Both the position numbers and the translations under genes were made by a program. Of a stretch of DNA of 58,250 bases, positions 27,077 to 37,116 are shown one piece after another (the stretch's first letter is position 1; every line of letters begins with the position of its first letter). This DNA is from an uncultured Gammaproteobacteria bacterium (GTDB lineage Bacteria; Pseudomonadota; Gammaproteobacteria; Arenicellales; JAANXG01), in NCBI GenBank assembly GCA_947259395.1, contig CAMYMN010000019.1:2501-60750 (forward strand), given 5' to 3'. The notes below the pieces were generated by a model that did no database searches, was not told the DNA's origin, and saw only the letters and a list, made by a program, of their open reading frames with translations.

Positions 27077-28684
27077 ATGGGCCTGTTAAAGACCAGTGTT
27101 GATCGTGAGTCCGCCGACTTCATCGCGCATTCGCAAGCGATGAAGTCGTTAGTGACTGACCTACACAAGAAACTGTCGCAGGTCGCCCAAGGCGGCGGCA
27201 AACCGGCCAGAAAAAAACATCTGGATCGCGGCAAACTGCTGCCGCGTGATCGGGTGTTGAGATTGATCGACAAGGACTCCGGTTTTTTGGAATTCTCCCA
27301 GCTCGCTGCCTATGGCGTGTATAAGGATGATGTACCGGCGGCGGGTATCATCACCGGCATCGGACGGATCCAAGGACAGGAGTGCGTGATTATCGCCAAC
27401 GACGCCACCGTCAAAGGCGGAACGTATTACCCGCTGACGGTCAAGAAACACTTGCGCGCCCAGGAGATCGCGCAGTCCAATCACCTGCCGTGCGTCTACC
27501 TCGTCGACTCAGGCGGCGCATTTCTGCCCAAACAAGACGAGGTGTTCCCCGACCGAGACCACTTCGGGCGCATTTTCTTCAACCAGGCGACGATGTCGGC
27601 ACTAGGCATCCCGCAGATCGCGGTAGTGATGGGCCAGTGCACCGCCGGCGGCGCCTATGTGCCCGCGATGTCGGATGAGGCGGTCATCGTCAAAGAACAA
27701 GGCACCATTTATCTCGCTGGTCCTCCGCTGTTGAAGGCCGCCACCGGTGAGGTGGTGACCGCTGAAGAACTGGGCGGCGCCTTCGTGCATTCCCGCAAGT
27801 CCGGAGTCACCGATCATTTCGCAGAAGACGATGCACACGCCCTCGAAATCACCCGTGAATTGATTGGTCACCTGAACCGCGTGAAACGCACCGACATGCC
27901 GTTGCGTGACGCGCGTGAACCCAAGTATCCGGCAGATGAACTGTATGGTTTGATACCGACCGATCTGCGCCAACCTTGCGATGCGCGGGAGATCATCGCA
28001 CGCATCGTCGATAGCAGCGAATTCAATGAGTTCAAGCGTCGCTATGGCACCACGCTGGTGTGCGGATTCGCGCATATTCACGGTTACCCCATCGGCATTC
28101 TCGCCAACAACGGTGTGTTGTTCTCGGAATCGGCCCTTAAGGGTACGCACTTTATTCAACTCTGTTGTCAACGCCGTATTCCTCTGCTGTTTCTACAGAA
28201 CATCAGCGGATTCATGGTCGGCGCACGGTACGAAGCGGAGGGCATCGCCAAGCACGGCGCAAAGATGGTGACTGCGGTATCCTGCGCGCAAGTGCCCAAA
28301 TTCACCGTAATTATTGGCGGCAGCTTCGGCGCCGGCAACTATGGCATGTGCGGGCGCGCCTATGATCCCCGCTTTATGTGGATGTGGCCCAATGCCCGTA
28401 TCTCGGTCATGGGCGGCGAGCAGGCCGCGATGGTGCTGGCACAAATCAAACGGGATCAAATCGAGGCAAATAATGGAATCTGGTCAGATCAGGACGAACA
28501 AACATTCAAGAACCCAATCCGGGAACAATACGAATCCCAAGGTCATCCTTACTACGCCACCGCCCGACTGTGGGACGACGGCGTCATCGACCCGGCGGAA
28601 ACACGCAATATATTGGGCCAGGCGTTGTCAGCCGCGTTGAACGCACCGATACCGGAGACCCGATACGGCGTATTTAGAATGTAA
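27077..28684 (+). CDS. liuB: Methylcrotonyl-CoA carboxylase beta (carboxyltransferase) subunit
   Basis: 535-residue carboxyltransferase with N- and C-terminal crotonase-like halves. Motifs include [35 protein letters not shown] and [18 protein letters not shown], diagnostic of the MCC beta subunit. It transfers carboxyl from biotin to 3-methylcrotonyl-CoA. It needs the biotin-carrying alpha subunit (liuD), which is not in the window. The liu run stops here and resumes at 47459. Confidence 0.95.
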   Translation: MGLLKTSVDRESADFIAHSQAMKSLVTDLHKKLSQVAQGGGKPARKKHLDRGKLLPRDRVLRLIDKDSGFLEFSQLAAYGVYKDDVPAAGIITGIGRIQGQECVIIANDATVKGGTYYPLTVKKHLRAQEIAQSNHLPCVYLVDSGGAFLPKQDEVFPDRDHFGRIFFNQATMSALGIPQIAVVMGQCTAGGAYVPAMSDEAVIVKEQGTIYLAGPPLLKAATGEVVTAEELGGAFVHSRKSGVTDHFAEDDAHALEITRELIGHLNRVKRTDMPLRDAREPKYPADELYGLIPTDLRQPCDAREIIARIVDSSEFNEFKRRYGTTLVCGFAHIHGYPIGILANNGVLFSESALKGTHFIQLCCQRRIPLLFLQNISGFMVGARYEAEGIAKHGAKMVTAVSCAQVPKFTVIIGGSFGAGNYGMCGRAYDPRFMWMWPNARISVMGGEQAAMVLAQIKRDQIEANNGIWSDQDEQTFKNPIREQYESQGHPYYATARLWDDGVIDPAETRNILGQALSAALNAPIPETRYGVFRM

Positions 28685-28733
28685 AGGAACTCACGCCGTA
28701 CCAAACGCTATGATTGCGTGATCGGCATCGCTG

Positions 28734-29573
28734 TTAATGGCGTTGCCACAACACGATCGCGATGCCACCCAAGATAGCGACACTTGCCACCACCAAGCGC
28801 AGGGTCAACGGCTCTGACAACAACAGCACGCCCCCGATGGCGGCAATGGCCGGCACCGACAACTGCACATTGGCGGACTTGGTCGGGGTCAGTCCGGGCA
28901 AGGCTGCATACCAGATCACGTAACCCACACCCGAAGTGAGGGCACCGGACGACATTGCCAACATTATGCCTACTACATTCATGCTGAGGTCCTGCAGAAA
29001 GAACACGCCGACGATGAGCGCCATAGGCACCGCGCCGATAAAGTTACCGGTGGTTGCAGTGATCGGATCGTTGACCCCTTTGCCGCGCAATGAATAGATG
29101 CCCCACGCGATGCCGGCAATGCCCATGAGCGCCGCACCGTAGGGGGATGGCGCCCGCAATCCAGGAAATAGCAGGTACACCAGACCGGCAATCGCCACCC
29201 CCATGCCGATCCATGCCAATGCATTCGGCCGCTGACCCTGCCACAGGCCGACACCGATCATGGTGAGCTGCACGAGTCCAAACAGGATCAACGCCCCGGT
29301 ACCGGTTTCCAGGGTGATATAAGCGAACGAGAATGTCACCGCATAAACAAACAGCATCGAAGCGGACTGCCAGTCAATTGACAGCTTTTCCCTCTGGGAG
29401 CCGGAGATTTTCCAAATGAGCCACAGGGCCGCGGCACCCGATACGATTCTTATCACCGTGAAGCTGGAGGCGTCGATCAGCGATTGCCCCAACGCCGCGC
29501 GACACAACACCGAGTTGGCCGCAAACGCCATCATCGCCAACGATGTGTATACGAGTGTACTCGAGACAGACAT
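28734..29573 (-). CDS. EamA/DMT-family transporter
   Basis: 279-residue inner-membrane protein with about ten hydrophobic helices arranged as two EamA repeats (about 5–135 and 145–275). The C-terminal repeat has the usual LTPTKSANVQLSVPAIAAIGG. Members export metabolites or amino acids; the substrate is unknown. It is convergent with liuB and marks the left edge of the block separating the liu genes. Confidence 0.9.
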   Translation of the reverse strand: MSVSSTLVYTSLAMMAFAANSVLCRAALGQSLIDASSFTVIRIVSGAAALWLIWKISGSQREKLSIDWQSASMLFVYAVTFSFAYITLETGTGALILFGLVQLTMIGVGLWQGQRPNALAWIGMGVAIAGLVYLLFPGLRAPSPYGAALMGIAGIAWGIYSLRGKGVNDPITATTGNFIGAVPMALIVGVFFLQDLSMNVVGIMLAMSSGALTSGVGYVIWYAALPGLTPTKSANVQLSVPAIAAIGGVLLLSEPLTLRLVVASVAILGGIAIVLWQRH

Positions 29574-29615
29574 TCACGCTATCAATAAAAATCGCAACGT
29601 AAAAATCTAAAAATC

Positions 29616-29666
29616 GGGTCAGAGAGCAATTTTTTCTAATATTAGCGTCAATTGTTCTCTGACCCC
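29616..29666. repeat. Inverted repeat, 16-bp arms
   Basis: GGGTCAGAGAGCAATT (29616–29631) faces AATTGTTCTCTGACCC (29651–29666) with one mismatch and an AT-rich loop. It has the look of the dispersed GGGTCAGAG palindromes common in proteobacterial intergenic regions. It lies downstream of the first cyclase gene and upstream of the EamA gene. Confidence 0.75.
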
Positions 29667-29678
29667 CATTTTCTTCTC

Positions 29679-31559
29679 CTACTCGGGCAGCCCCGCCCTG
29701 CGCAAGCCTTCGAGGTAGCGCTTCAAGTCTTCCGGGCGCTTGTAGTTGGCGTCCCGCCGTTCGTCTCCCAGGGTGAGGTCTGGCCGGATCGATAAAGCTT
29801 CGGCAATCGCCCAGGCCGCATCCTCGGTGTTACCCATGTGGGCCAAAGCGGCTGCGAAAAGCAGAAGTCCTCGGTCAAACACCGGATTGCGTTCCAGCGC
29901 TTCTTCGTATAGTGCCACTGCATTTTCATATTCACCTTTGAGAAAGTTGAGGTGGCCTTCGACAGCCAGGTAGATATACGAATACCGGGGATTCAGGCGT
30001 TTCGCCCTTGCTATGGCCTCCAACCCCAGTTCTAATTCCCCCGTGTAAATGGAGACAAAGGCCAGCGCGGTATGGCTGTCGGCGTAATTAGGATAGAGTT
30101 CGACCAGCTTTTGAGCGTCGACCATCGCAGCGCCGTGATCGCGTTGTGCCAGGTGCAGGAAGCTGCGGGTCATATAAATCTGTGGGATGTTTTGATTGAG
30201 GGCAAATGCCCGGCTGGCATGTTCTATCCCTAACCGAGCGGATTCGTCCCGCCGATCCGTCCAGTTAAAGTTCACCTCAGAGGCGTAGGTCAAGCCGATG
30301 TTGGCATGGGCCCGCGCGTAGCTGTCATCCAATGTAGCCGCTTTGTTGAATAATTCCCTGGCGCGGAGATTGTCTTCTTGATTGAAGCGCTGATAAAACT
30401 CCAGTCCGCGCAACAACACGTCGTAGGCATCGGGGTTCGCTGTCCGCGGCCCGGCGAGTCGTTTGCGGTCATCGGCCGTCAAGTTGACTGCCAGGGCCGA
30501 CACAATGCGCTCATTGACATTGTCCTGCAGCGAAAACACGTCGGCCATGGATCCGTCAAACCGCTCAGCCCACACGTGGCCGCCGCTGGTGGCATCGATC
30601 AATTGAGCGTTGATCCGTACCTTGTCACCCGCCCGGCGCACACTGCCTTCGATGACATACCGCACACCGAGGTCCTGGGCGACCTGGCGCACATCGGGTG
30701 ACTGCCCCTTGTAGGCGAAGGTGGAATTACGGGCGATGACAAAAAGTCCGGAGACCTTGGACAGATCGGTAATCAGATCATCGGTCATGCCGTCGGCAAA
30801 ATACTCCTGCTCCGGATCGCCGCTCAAATTATTAAAGGGCAAGACCGCGATTGATGGCTTCTCTGTCAGCGGACGCACCATCCAGTCGTCCGCTGCCGGC
30901 TCGATTTCCGACACCCAGGGCTTGAGCCATGACAACAATACGCCGATAACAACAACTGCCAAGGCGGCACCGACGATTAGTGGTCGGGATTTGGTTTTCT
31001 TTACCGATTCAGATGCGACAACAGACTTGGGAAGCTCGGCCCCGACTTGCAGTTGAGTGCGGTAAGCGCGCACCGGTTCGGCAATATTCTTGACCTGTTG
31101 CTCACCCAAGAATTCATAGTCCAGGGGCAGCTTGTGGCCGACCGCGGTGCGCACCGAGTCAGAGATGCAGACGCCACCAGGCTCGGCAAGCCCCTCCAGG
31201 CGTGCCGCAACATTTACCCCATCACCATAGATATCGTCACCCTCGACAATCACGTCGCCAAGGTTGATCCCGATACGAAATTCGATGCGCTGCGGCGCCG
31301 GCTGGTCCTGGTTGCGTTCCTTCATCCCGCGCTGAATGTCGACGGCACAGGCCAGCGCATCCACCACACTGGCGAACTCGACCAGTGCGCCGTCGCCCAT
31401 GAGCTTGACGATGCGTCCGCGGTGGGCGGCAATCGTGGGATCGATGAACTCGTTGCGGTGCGCCATGAGTTGGGTAAGGGTGCCCGACTCATCCACGCCC
31501 ATGAGGCGGCTGTAACCGACCACGTCGGCGGCGAGGATGGCGGCAAGACGGCGTTCCAT
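29679..31559 (-). CDS. Class III adenylate cyclase–TM–TolB-like–TPR protein (copy 1)
   Basis: 626 residues. The cyclase domain (5–165) has metal aspartates D12 and D56, adenine-selecting K52 and D109 (DIYG), and transition-state N116 and R120 in VNVAAR, so it should make cAMP. A linker leads to one TM helix (about 193–212). Next come a TolB-like/FlgO-like domain (about 233–360, PSIAVLPFNNLSGDPEQEYF) and TPR repeats (370–600), probably periplasmic. It ends GLRRAGLPE, shared with its neighbours. Third in a tandem minus-strand array; 103 bp separate its start from the end of the next gene. Confidence 0.93.
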   Translation of the reverse strand: MERRLAAILAADVVGYSRLMGVDESGTLTQLMAHRNEFIDPTIAAHRGRIVKLMGDGALVEFASVVDALACAVDIQRGMKERNQDQPAPQRIEFRIGINLGDVIVEGDDIYGDGVNVAARLEGLAEPGGVCISDSVRTAVGHKLPLDYEFLGEQQVKNIAEPVRAYRTQLQVGAELPKSVVASESVKKTKSRPLIVGAALAVVVIGVLLSWLKPWVSEIEPAADDWMVRPLTEKPSIAVLPFNNLSGDPEQEYFADGMTDDLITDLSKVSGLFVIARNSTFAYKGQSPDVRQVAQDLGVRYVIEGSVRRAGDKVRINAQLIDATSGGHVWAERFDGSMADVFSLQDNVNERIVSALAVNLTADDRKRLAGPRTANPDAYDVLLRGLEFYQRFNQEDNLRARELFNKAATLDDSYARAHANIGLTYASEVNFNWTDRRDESARLGIEHASRAFALNQNIPQIYMTRSFLHLAQRDHGAAMVDAQKLVELYPNYADSHTALAFVSIYTGELELGLEAIARAKRLNPRYSYIYLAVEGHLNFLKGEYENAVALYEEALERNPVFDRGLLLFAAALAHMGNTEDAAWAIAEALSIRPDLTLGDERRDANYKRPEDLKRYLEGLRRAGLPE

Positions 31560-31662
31560 GTTCAGGGCAACCCCGTAGTTTCACACCGCAAGAAAATCGT
31601 GGACGAGGCAGACCTCAAGATCTACCCTGGCCCACTAACGTGTCCGCTGCCCAGCCCAACTC

Positions 31663-33540
31663 TCACTCCGGTAGCCCCGCTTTTCGCAGATCGGTAAGAA
31701 ATCTTTGCATCAAGACCTCGTCCGCGATTTGATGAGCGTTAGCTAGGTGTAATAGTCGCATATCGGGATTTGTCATCTGAAGTTGGGTGATCTCCCATGC
31801 CGCATCTTCGGTCTGCCCAAGCTCAACATAACTCGCGGCCAGGAATAAACGCGGGTAGGTCACAGCTTCGTTACGCTCCAATGCCTGATGCAAATAATTG
31901 ACTGCCATACCGTATTGGCCTTTTGTATAGTAGGCGCGACCAAGGTTGTAGGGATAATCCCAGGTGTAATAGGGATTCAACTTCATCGCCTTGCCGATTA
32001 ATTCGATAGCTTCGTCGGCTCGACTGAGCCGGTTGTTAATGAGTGCAAGCAGCCCGTAACCATCCGCGAAATTGGGTACTAGAGTGACTGCGTGCTGGAC
32101 GGCAGCAAGGGCCTTGTCCCAATCCTTCCTATGCATATAGGTATAACCGAGCGCCCAATGCGTCTGGGGCAGGAACTCGTTCAATTGTATCGCCCTTTGG
32201 GCAAGCTCAAGCGCGCGATCAAGAGTTTCTCCCGGTCGGTCCGACCAACCTCTCGCAAAGCTGAACGCGAGCGTCACCGCGTAGGCGCCATACGCCCGAC
32301 CAAAACCGCTGTCCAACGCGATTGCCCGCCGGTACAGCTCCTGGGCCAACAGGTTGTCTTCTTTGTTACCGGCTCTGAAATGCTGCTGGCCTTGTAGGAA
32401 TAGATCGTAGGCCTCGAAGTTGCGCGTGGGCCTGGATGTAAGTAGATCTTTCTCGTCACCGCTCAGTTTGATCAATAATGCCGAGACGATCTTCTCAGTG
32501 ATCTCATCCTGCAGCGCGAAGATGTCCCCTTGCTCCCGGTCGTAGCGTTCGGCCCACAGTTGATACCCGTCTGTGGTTTTGGCGAGCTGGGTGGTAATGC
32601 GCAGCCGGTGGCCGGCTCTCCGGATACTGCCTTGCAGCACGTACCTTACACCCAGATCAATACCAACCTGCTGAAGCTTCGCCGCTTTACCCTTGTACGT
32701 AAACGAAGAATTACGATCGATTACTTTCAGGCCGGGCACACGAGAGAGATCAGTGATAATGTCTTCACTAATACCGTCACTGAAATATTCCTGCGCCGGG
32801 TCACCACTTACATTATTAAAGGGCAACACCGCGATGGATGGTTTCTCCTCTTGCGGTGTCGCAATGACATCGTCCGGCGACCCTTCGAACACCGGAACCC
32901 AGGGTTCAAACCATGTCAACAGCACGCCGACAACAACAGCCAACGCGGCACCGGCGATTAGCGGTCGGGCTCTGGATTTCTTCACCGGTTTAGATGCGCC
33001 TACAGACTTGGGAAGCTCAGCCCCGGTTTGCAGGCGTGCACGATACGCACGGACCGGTTCGGCGATGTTCTTGACCTGCTGCTCGCCCAAAAACTCATAA
33101 TCCAGCGGCAGCTTGCTGCCCACCGCGGTGCGCACCGAGTCAGAGATGCAGATGCCGCCGGGCTCGGCAAGCCCTTCCAGGCGCGCCGCGACGTTCACGC
33201 CATCGCCATAGATATCCTCACCCTCGACGATCACGTCACCGACGTTGATCCCGATCCTAAATTCGATGCGCTGCTGCGCCGGCTGATCCTGGTTGCGTTC
33301 CGCCATGCCGCTCTGAATGGCGACGGCACAGGCCAGTGCATCCACGACACTCGCGAACTCCACCAGCGCGCCGTCGCCCATGAGCTTGACAATGCGCCCC
33401 CGGTGGGCGGCGATGGTGGGATCGATGAACTCGTTGCGGTGCGCCATCAGCCGCAACAGGGTACCCGCCTCGTCCGCGCCCATAAGACGGCTGTAACCAA
33501 CCACGTCGGCGGCAAGGATCGCGGCGAGATGGCGTTCCAT
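31663..33540 (-). CDS. Class III adenylate cyclase–TM–TolB-like–TPR protein (copy 2)
   Basis: 625 residues with the same architecture as its downstream neighbour. The cyclase domain is nearly identical (D12, K52, D56, N116, R120), while the TolB-like/TPR half is clearly divergent (FSDGISEDIITDLSRVPGLKVI). One TM helix is at about 192–211. The tail is LRKAGLPE. The spacers on both sides are 103 bp and visibly related, including AGTTTCACACCGC, so the array arose by tandem duplication that included the upstream region. Confidence 0.93.
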   Translation of the reverse strand: MERHLAAILAADVVGYSRLMGADEAGTLLRLMAHRNEFIDPTIAAHRGRIVKLMGDGALVEFASVVDALACAVAIQSGMAERNQDQPAQQRIEFRIGINVGDVIVEGEDIYGDGVNVAARLEGLAEPGGICISDSVRTAVGSKLPLDYEFLGEQQVKNIAEPVRAYRARLQTGAELPKSVGASKPVKKSRARPLIAGAALAVVVGVLLTWFEPWVPVFEGSPDDVIATPQEEKPSIAVLPFNNVSGDPAQEYFSDGISEDIITDLSRVPGLKVIDRNSSFTYKGKAAKLQQVGIDLGVRYVLQGSIRRAGHRLRITTQLAKTTDGYQLWAERYDREQGDIFALQDEITEKIVSALLIKLSGDEKDLLTSRPTRNFEAYDLFLQGQQHFRAGNKEDNLLAQELYRRAIALDSGFGRAYGAYAVTLAFSFARGWSDRPGETLDRALELAQRAIQLNEFLPQTHWALGYTYMHRKDWDKALAAVQHAVTLVPNFADGYGLLALINNRLSRADEAIELIGKAMKLNPYYTWDYPYNLGRAYYTKGQYGMAVNYLHQALERNEAVTYPRLFLAASYVELGQTEDAAWEITQLQMTNPDMRLLHLANAHQIADEVLMQRFLTDLRKAGLPE

Positions 33541-33643
33541 AATCAGTGCAACCCTTGAGTTTCACACCGCGATAACATTGCAGCCCAGCGCAGCTTCGAG
33601 ATACGCCTTGGTCCACTCACAACTCCGCTGTTCAGTCCAACAG

Positions 33644-36600
33644 TCATTCCGGCAGACCGGCTTTGCGTAGTCCTGCTATGTAGTATTCGAGATCGGCAGG
33701 ATTCTTGTACGGGACACGTTTCTCTTCTTCTGTCAGCGTGAAATCAGGACGTAAGGAGAGAATCTCGGCCGCTTGCCACTGCGCATCCTCGATGAGCCCC
33801 AAGTTACCGTATATAGACGCGAGGGTCAGGTGCGCACCAGGAAAATGAGCATTCTTCTCAATGACCTTTTCGAACGCCGCAATCGCTTCGTCGTGTTTCC
33901 GCATCAGCATGTGCGCGTGGCCTGATATCCACGTGTAGAAGAACGCGTAACGAGGGTTCAAGGTCATGGCCTTGCTCATTGCGTCAAGGCTGTCTTGGGG
34001 CCGGCCGGCGTAGAGAAGCGACTGGGCGAGCTGCGCATAGCCATCTGCATAATTGGGGTGCAGCTCCACCGCCTTTCGCGCTGCATCAATCGCCTTGTCG
34101 TGCTGTTTACTGGACATGTAAAGCGTAGCCAGCGCAAAGTGACCCTGACGCAGCGTTGGATCCAACTGCAGGGCTTTGTCCGCAAATTCGAAGGCGTCTA
34201 CGAATATATCCTGCGACGGTTCCCTCCAGCCGAACAGCACGTCCATGCTGTAGGTAAAGGCGACGTCAGCATAAGCACGCGCAAAATCAGGATCGTGGGA
34301 GATGGCGCGTTTGAACAGATCACGCGCCTCGGCGTTCGTGTCCCGCGTAAACCGACGTAACTGTTCCAAGCCTCGCAGCAGCAGGTCATAGGCCTCCGGA
34401 TGGACCTGCGTCGCTTGGCTGAATCGCTGTTTCTCGTCCGAGGTCAGCTTTACCGCAAGCACCGAGACGATTTTCCGGCTGACCTCATCCTGCAGCGAAA
34501 AGACGTCGGTCAACTTGCGATCAAACCGCTCAGCCCAAATATGTCCGCCGGTAGTCGCGTCGATGAGCTGGGCATTGATCCGTACCATATCACCGGCGCG
34601 GCGCACACTGCCCTCCAAAACGTATTTCACCCCCAGGTCTCGGGACACCTCGCGCACATCCGGCGCGGCCCCCTTGTAAGCAAAAGTCGAATTGCGCGCG
34701 ATGACGAAAAGACCGGAAACCTTCGACAGGTCGGTAATCAGATCGTCGGTCATCCCGTCGGCAAAATACTCTTGCTCGACATCGCCGCTCATGTTCGTGA
34801 ATGGTAGCACCGCAATGGAGGGCTTGTCCGTTAGCGGCGCGACAACATCCTCACGCAAACGAGCTCGCAACAAAAGATCTCTGTACCAAGCGTTCCGTTC
34901 GGCAGTCGGAAACGGATAACTCTTTTGATACTTAGTTACCGTGTACTTAGGATTCACGCGCAACGCATCGTCGATCGCGGCTTTTGCTTCTTCCATGCGA
35001 CCCAAGTCGACCAAGACGGCGGCGAGCCTGACACGGAGCGGTACATTTTGTGTACCGGTATTGATTCCCTTTTTGTACGTCTCTACAGCTTTCTCTTTGC
35101 GCCCGACCAGGTGGAGCGCCAACCCATACCCGAACTCGATCCACCACGGATGTTTCGGACTAAGGCGGATAGCCCGCTCGAATAACTCAATCGCTTCGTG
35201 CTCCTGATTGACTTCGCTGAGGCGGATTGCGAATCCACCTACTGCAGCGAAAGAGTTCGGCGCCAACTCTATCGCCTTCCGCCGGAGCTCTATACCTCTT
35301 GCGGTCTGGTTATCCAAGAACATCAAGTTGGCGAGCGCCATGTAGCCTATCGGCTCATTCGGTTGAAGTTCTATTGCCTGCTCTGCCGCCTCGATGCCCA
35401 GGCGGACGGATTCTTTCCGCGAGTTGGTCCACCTCCGCTTCGCTTCATACCAATGCGTGAACGCGATACCGGCAAGCGGAAACGCCCAGTCTGGGTCCGC
35501 TTCATGGGCGGCCCCGTAGAGTTCGCGGGCCCGAATTTGACTCTCGCGAGTGAACTTGATGTATTCGCCATACGCTTCGATCCGTAGCAGCCACGCTTCG
35601 AGATCGTCGGTGCCCCGAGCTGCCATGCGGGCGTGCTCACCTTCCGTTAACTCGACCTGCAGCTCCGTGAACACGCGCTTTGTAATCTCATCCTGTACCG
35701 CGAATACATCACCCACCGGCCGGTCGAATCGGTCCGTCCAAAGGTGACGTCCGTTTATGGTGTCTACCAACTTAGTGGTGATACGTAGGTGGTCCCCGAA
35801 TTTCTGCACACTCCCATCCAGCACGAACTGAATCCCCAAGTCCTCGGCTACTTGTTTTACACTGATCGGTTTTCCTTGGTACGTGTCGGCTGAATTCCTG
35901 GCAATAACAAACAATCCTGGTGCCTTGGACAACGCAGAAGTGATGTTTTCCGTCAAGCCGCCGGCGAAGAAATCCAACTGCTGTTCAGCGGAAACATTGC
36001 GAAAAGGCAACACCACAATAGAAGGCTTGTCGGGCAGCGGGTACGCTAGGCGTTCGACAGATGCCGGCTCGAACTCTGGCGTCCAGGATTGGAACCAGAC
36101 CAGCAGGCCACCGCCAACGAGTACCGCGAGTAGCACGGCACTGACGGTCAGACGCACTCTAGACCGTTTCTGCAGCTTGCCGAGTCCGGGAGGCTCCGGC
36201 AATGTGGCCCCCGATTGCAGTCGTACGTGGTAGGCGCGTACCGGGTCGGAAATATTCTTAACCTGCTGCTCACCCAGGGCTTCATAGTCCATGGGCAGTT
36301 TCTTACCGAGAGCGGATTTCACCGACTCGGAGATGCAGATACCTCCCGGTTCCGCCAGACCCTCCAGACGTGCCGCGACGTTGACCCCGTCCCCGTGTAT
36401 ATCATCGCCATCGACGATGACCTCGCCCAAATTCACGCCGATACGAAACTGGATTTTGCGCTGGTCTAGAAGATCGCGATTTCGTTCGGCGAGGTCTCGT
36501 TGAACGTCCGCGGCGCTGGCCAGGGCATCGGTGACCGTCGGGAACTGAGCCAACACCGCGTCGCCGGCATATTTCACCACGGTGCCGCCGTAGGTGCTGA

Positions 36601-36739
36601 TGGATTCGGAGATGGCCTCGAAGTGAGACTTCAGTTGCCGATGGGTACCTTCCTCATCTTCACCGGTTAAGCGGCTGTAGCCAACGACATCCGCATAGAA
36701 AATCGCAGCCAGCTTTCTCGGCAGGCGATCCTCACTCAT
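33644..36739 (-). CDS. Class III adenylate cyclase–TM–(TolB-like–TPR)x2 protein (copy 3)
   Basis: 1031 residues. The cyclase domain (10–170) keeps D17, K56, D60, D113, N120 and R124. The TM helix is at about 196–216. A first TolB-like domain (about 237–365, PSIVVLPFRNVSAEQQLDFF) and TPRs (370–620) are followed by a second TolB-like domain starting near 636 (PSIAVLPFTNMSGDVEQEYF) and a second TPR set (about 770–1020), ending GLRKAGLPE. The second module resembles copy 1 far more than it resembles the first module of the same protein. First gene of the array, divergent from the zinc-ribbon cyclase. Confidence 0.92.
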   Translation of the reverse strand: MSEDRLPRKLAAIFYADVVGYSRLTGEDEEGTHRQLKSHFEAISESISTYGGTVVKYAGDAVLAQFPTVTDALASAADVQRDLAERNRDLLDQRKIQFRIGVNLGEVIVDGDDIHGDGVNVAARLEGLAEPGGICISESVKSALGKKLPMDYEALGEQQVKNISDPVRAYHVRLQSGATLPEPPGLGKLQKRSRVRLTVSAVLLAVLVGGGLLVWFQSWTPEFEPASVERLAYPLPDKPSIVVLPFRNVSAEQQLDFFAGGLTENITSALSKAPGLFVIARNSADTYQGKPISVKQVAEDLGIQFVLDGSVQKFGDHLRITTKLVDTINGRHLWTDRFDRPVGDVFAVQDEITKRVFTELQVELTEGEHARMAARGTDDLEAWLLRIEAYGEYIKFTRESQIRARELYGAAHEADPDWAFPLAGIAFTHWYEAKRRWTNSRKESVRLGIEAAEQAIELQPNEPIGYMALANLMFLDNQTARGIELRRKAIELAPNSFAAVGGFAIRLSEVNQEHEAIELFERAIRLSPKHPWWIEFGYGLALHLVGRKEKAVETYKKGINTGTQNVPLRVRLAAVLVDLGRMEEAKAAIDDALRVNPKYTVTKYQKSYPFPTAERNAWYRDLLLRARLREDVVAPLTDKPSIAVLPFTNMSGDVEQEYFADGMTDDLITDLSKVSGLFVIARNSTFAYKGAAPDVREVSRDLGVKYVLEGSVRRAGDMVRINAQLIDATTGGHIWAERFDRKLTDVFSLQDEVSRKIVSVLAVKLTSDEKQRFSQATQVHPEAYDLLLRGLEQLRRFTRDTNAEARDLFKRAISHDPDFARAYADVAFTYSMDVLFGWREPSQDIFVDAFEFADKALQLDPTLRQGHFALATLYMSSKQHDKAIDAARKAVELHPNYADGYAQLAQSLLYAGRPQDSLDAMSKAMTLNPRYAFFYTWISGHAHMLMRKHDEAIAAFEKVIEKNAHFPGAHLTLASIYGNLGLIEDAQWQAAEILSLRPDFTLTEEEKRVPYKNPADLEYYIAGLRKAGLPE

Positions 36740-36864
36740 CAGGAAGTATCCACCAACACTAAGAGTATGAACACGATAATAACACAGCAGAGGACTATGG
36801 ATTTACTTAGGACGAATGAATATCTTTTGCGTAGCGAGTATGAGGTTTCGCTTGGGAAACTTGT

Positions 36865-36882
36865 GCAACAACATGTTGTTGC
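36865..36882. promoter_or_regulatory. Candidate operator: perfect 18-bp palindrome between divergent cyclase genes
   Basis: GCAACAACATGTTGTTGC is perfectly self-complementary. It lies in the 377-bp gap (36740–37116) between the starts of the minus-strand and plus-strand cyclases, where a shared regulator could act. No helix-turn-helix regulator gene is adjacent. The rest of the gap is AT-rich with no gene or clear -35/-10 pair that I can defend. Confidence 0.5.
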
Positions 36883-37116
36883 GTGACGCTATCGAAGAAC
36901 TGGGACCAGCGAAAGTAACTCATCGATCACACTAGCATACTAACCAAAGCAAGTGCATGCACGATGTTACACCTGAGAAAGCCTCCTCGGTACTTGGACC
37001 GACAGTTTTCGGGCTGGCATACTGACGGGGTCATACGAGCCTGTGTCGCGAAACCTTATCTTAGCGATATACCGTGGCCTCTGGTTAGGGGCGATGGAGT
37101 TCGTGGGAGACACTGC

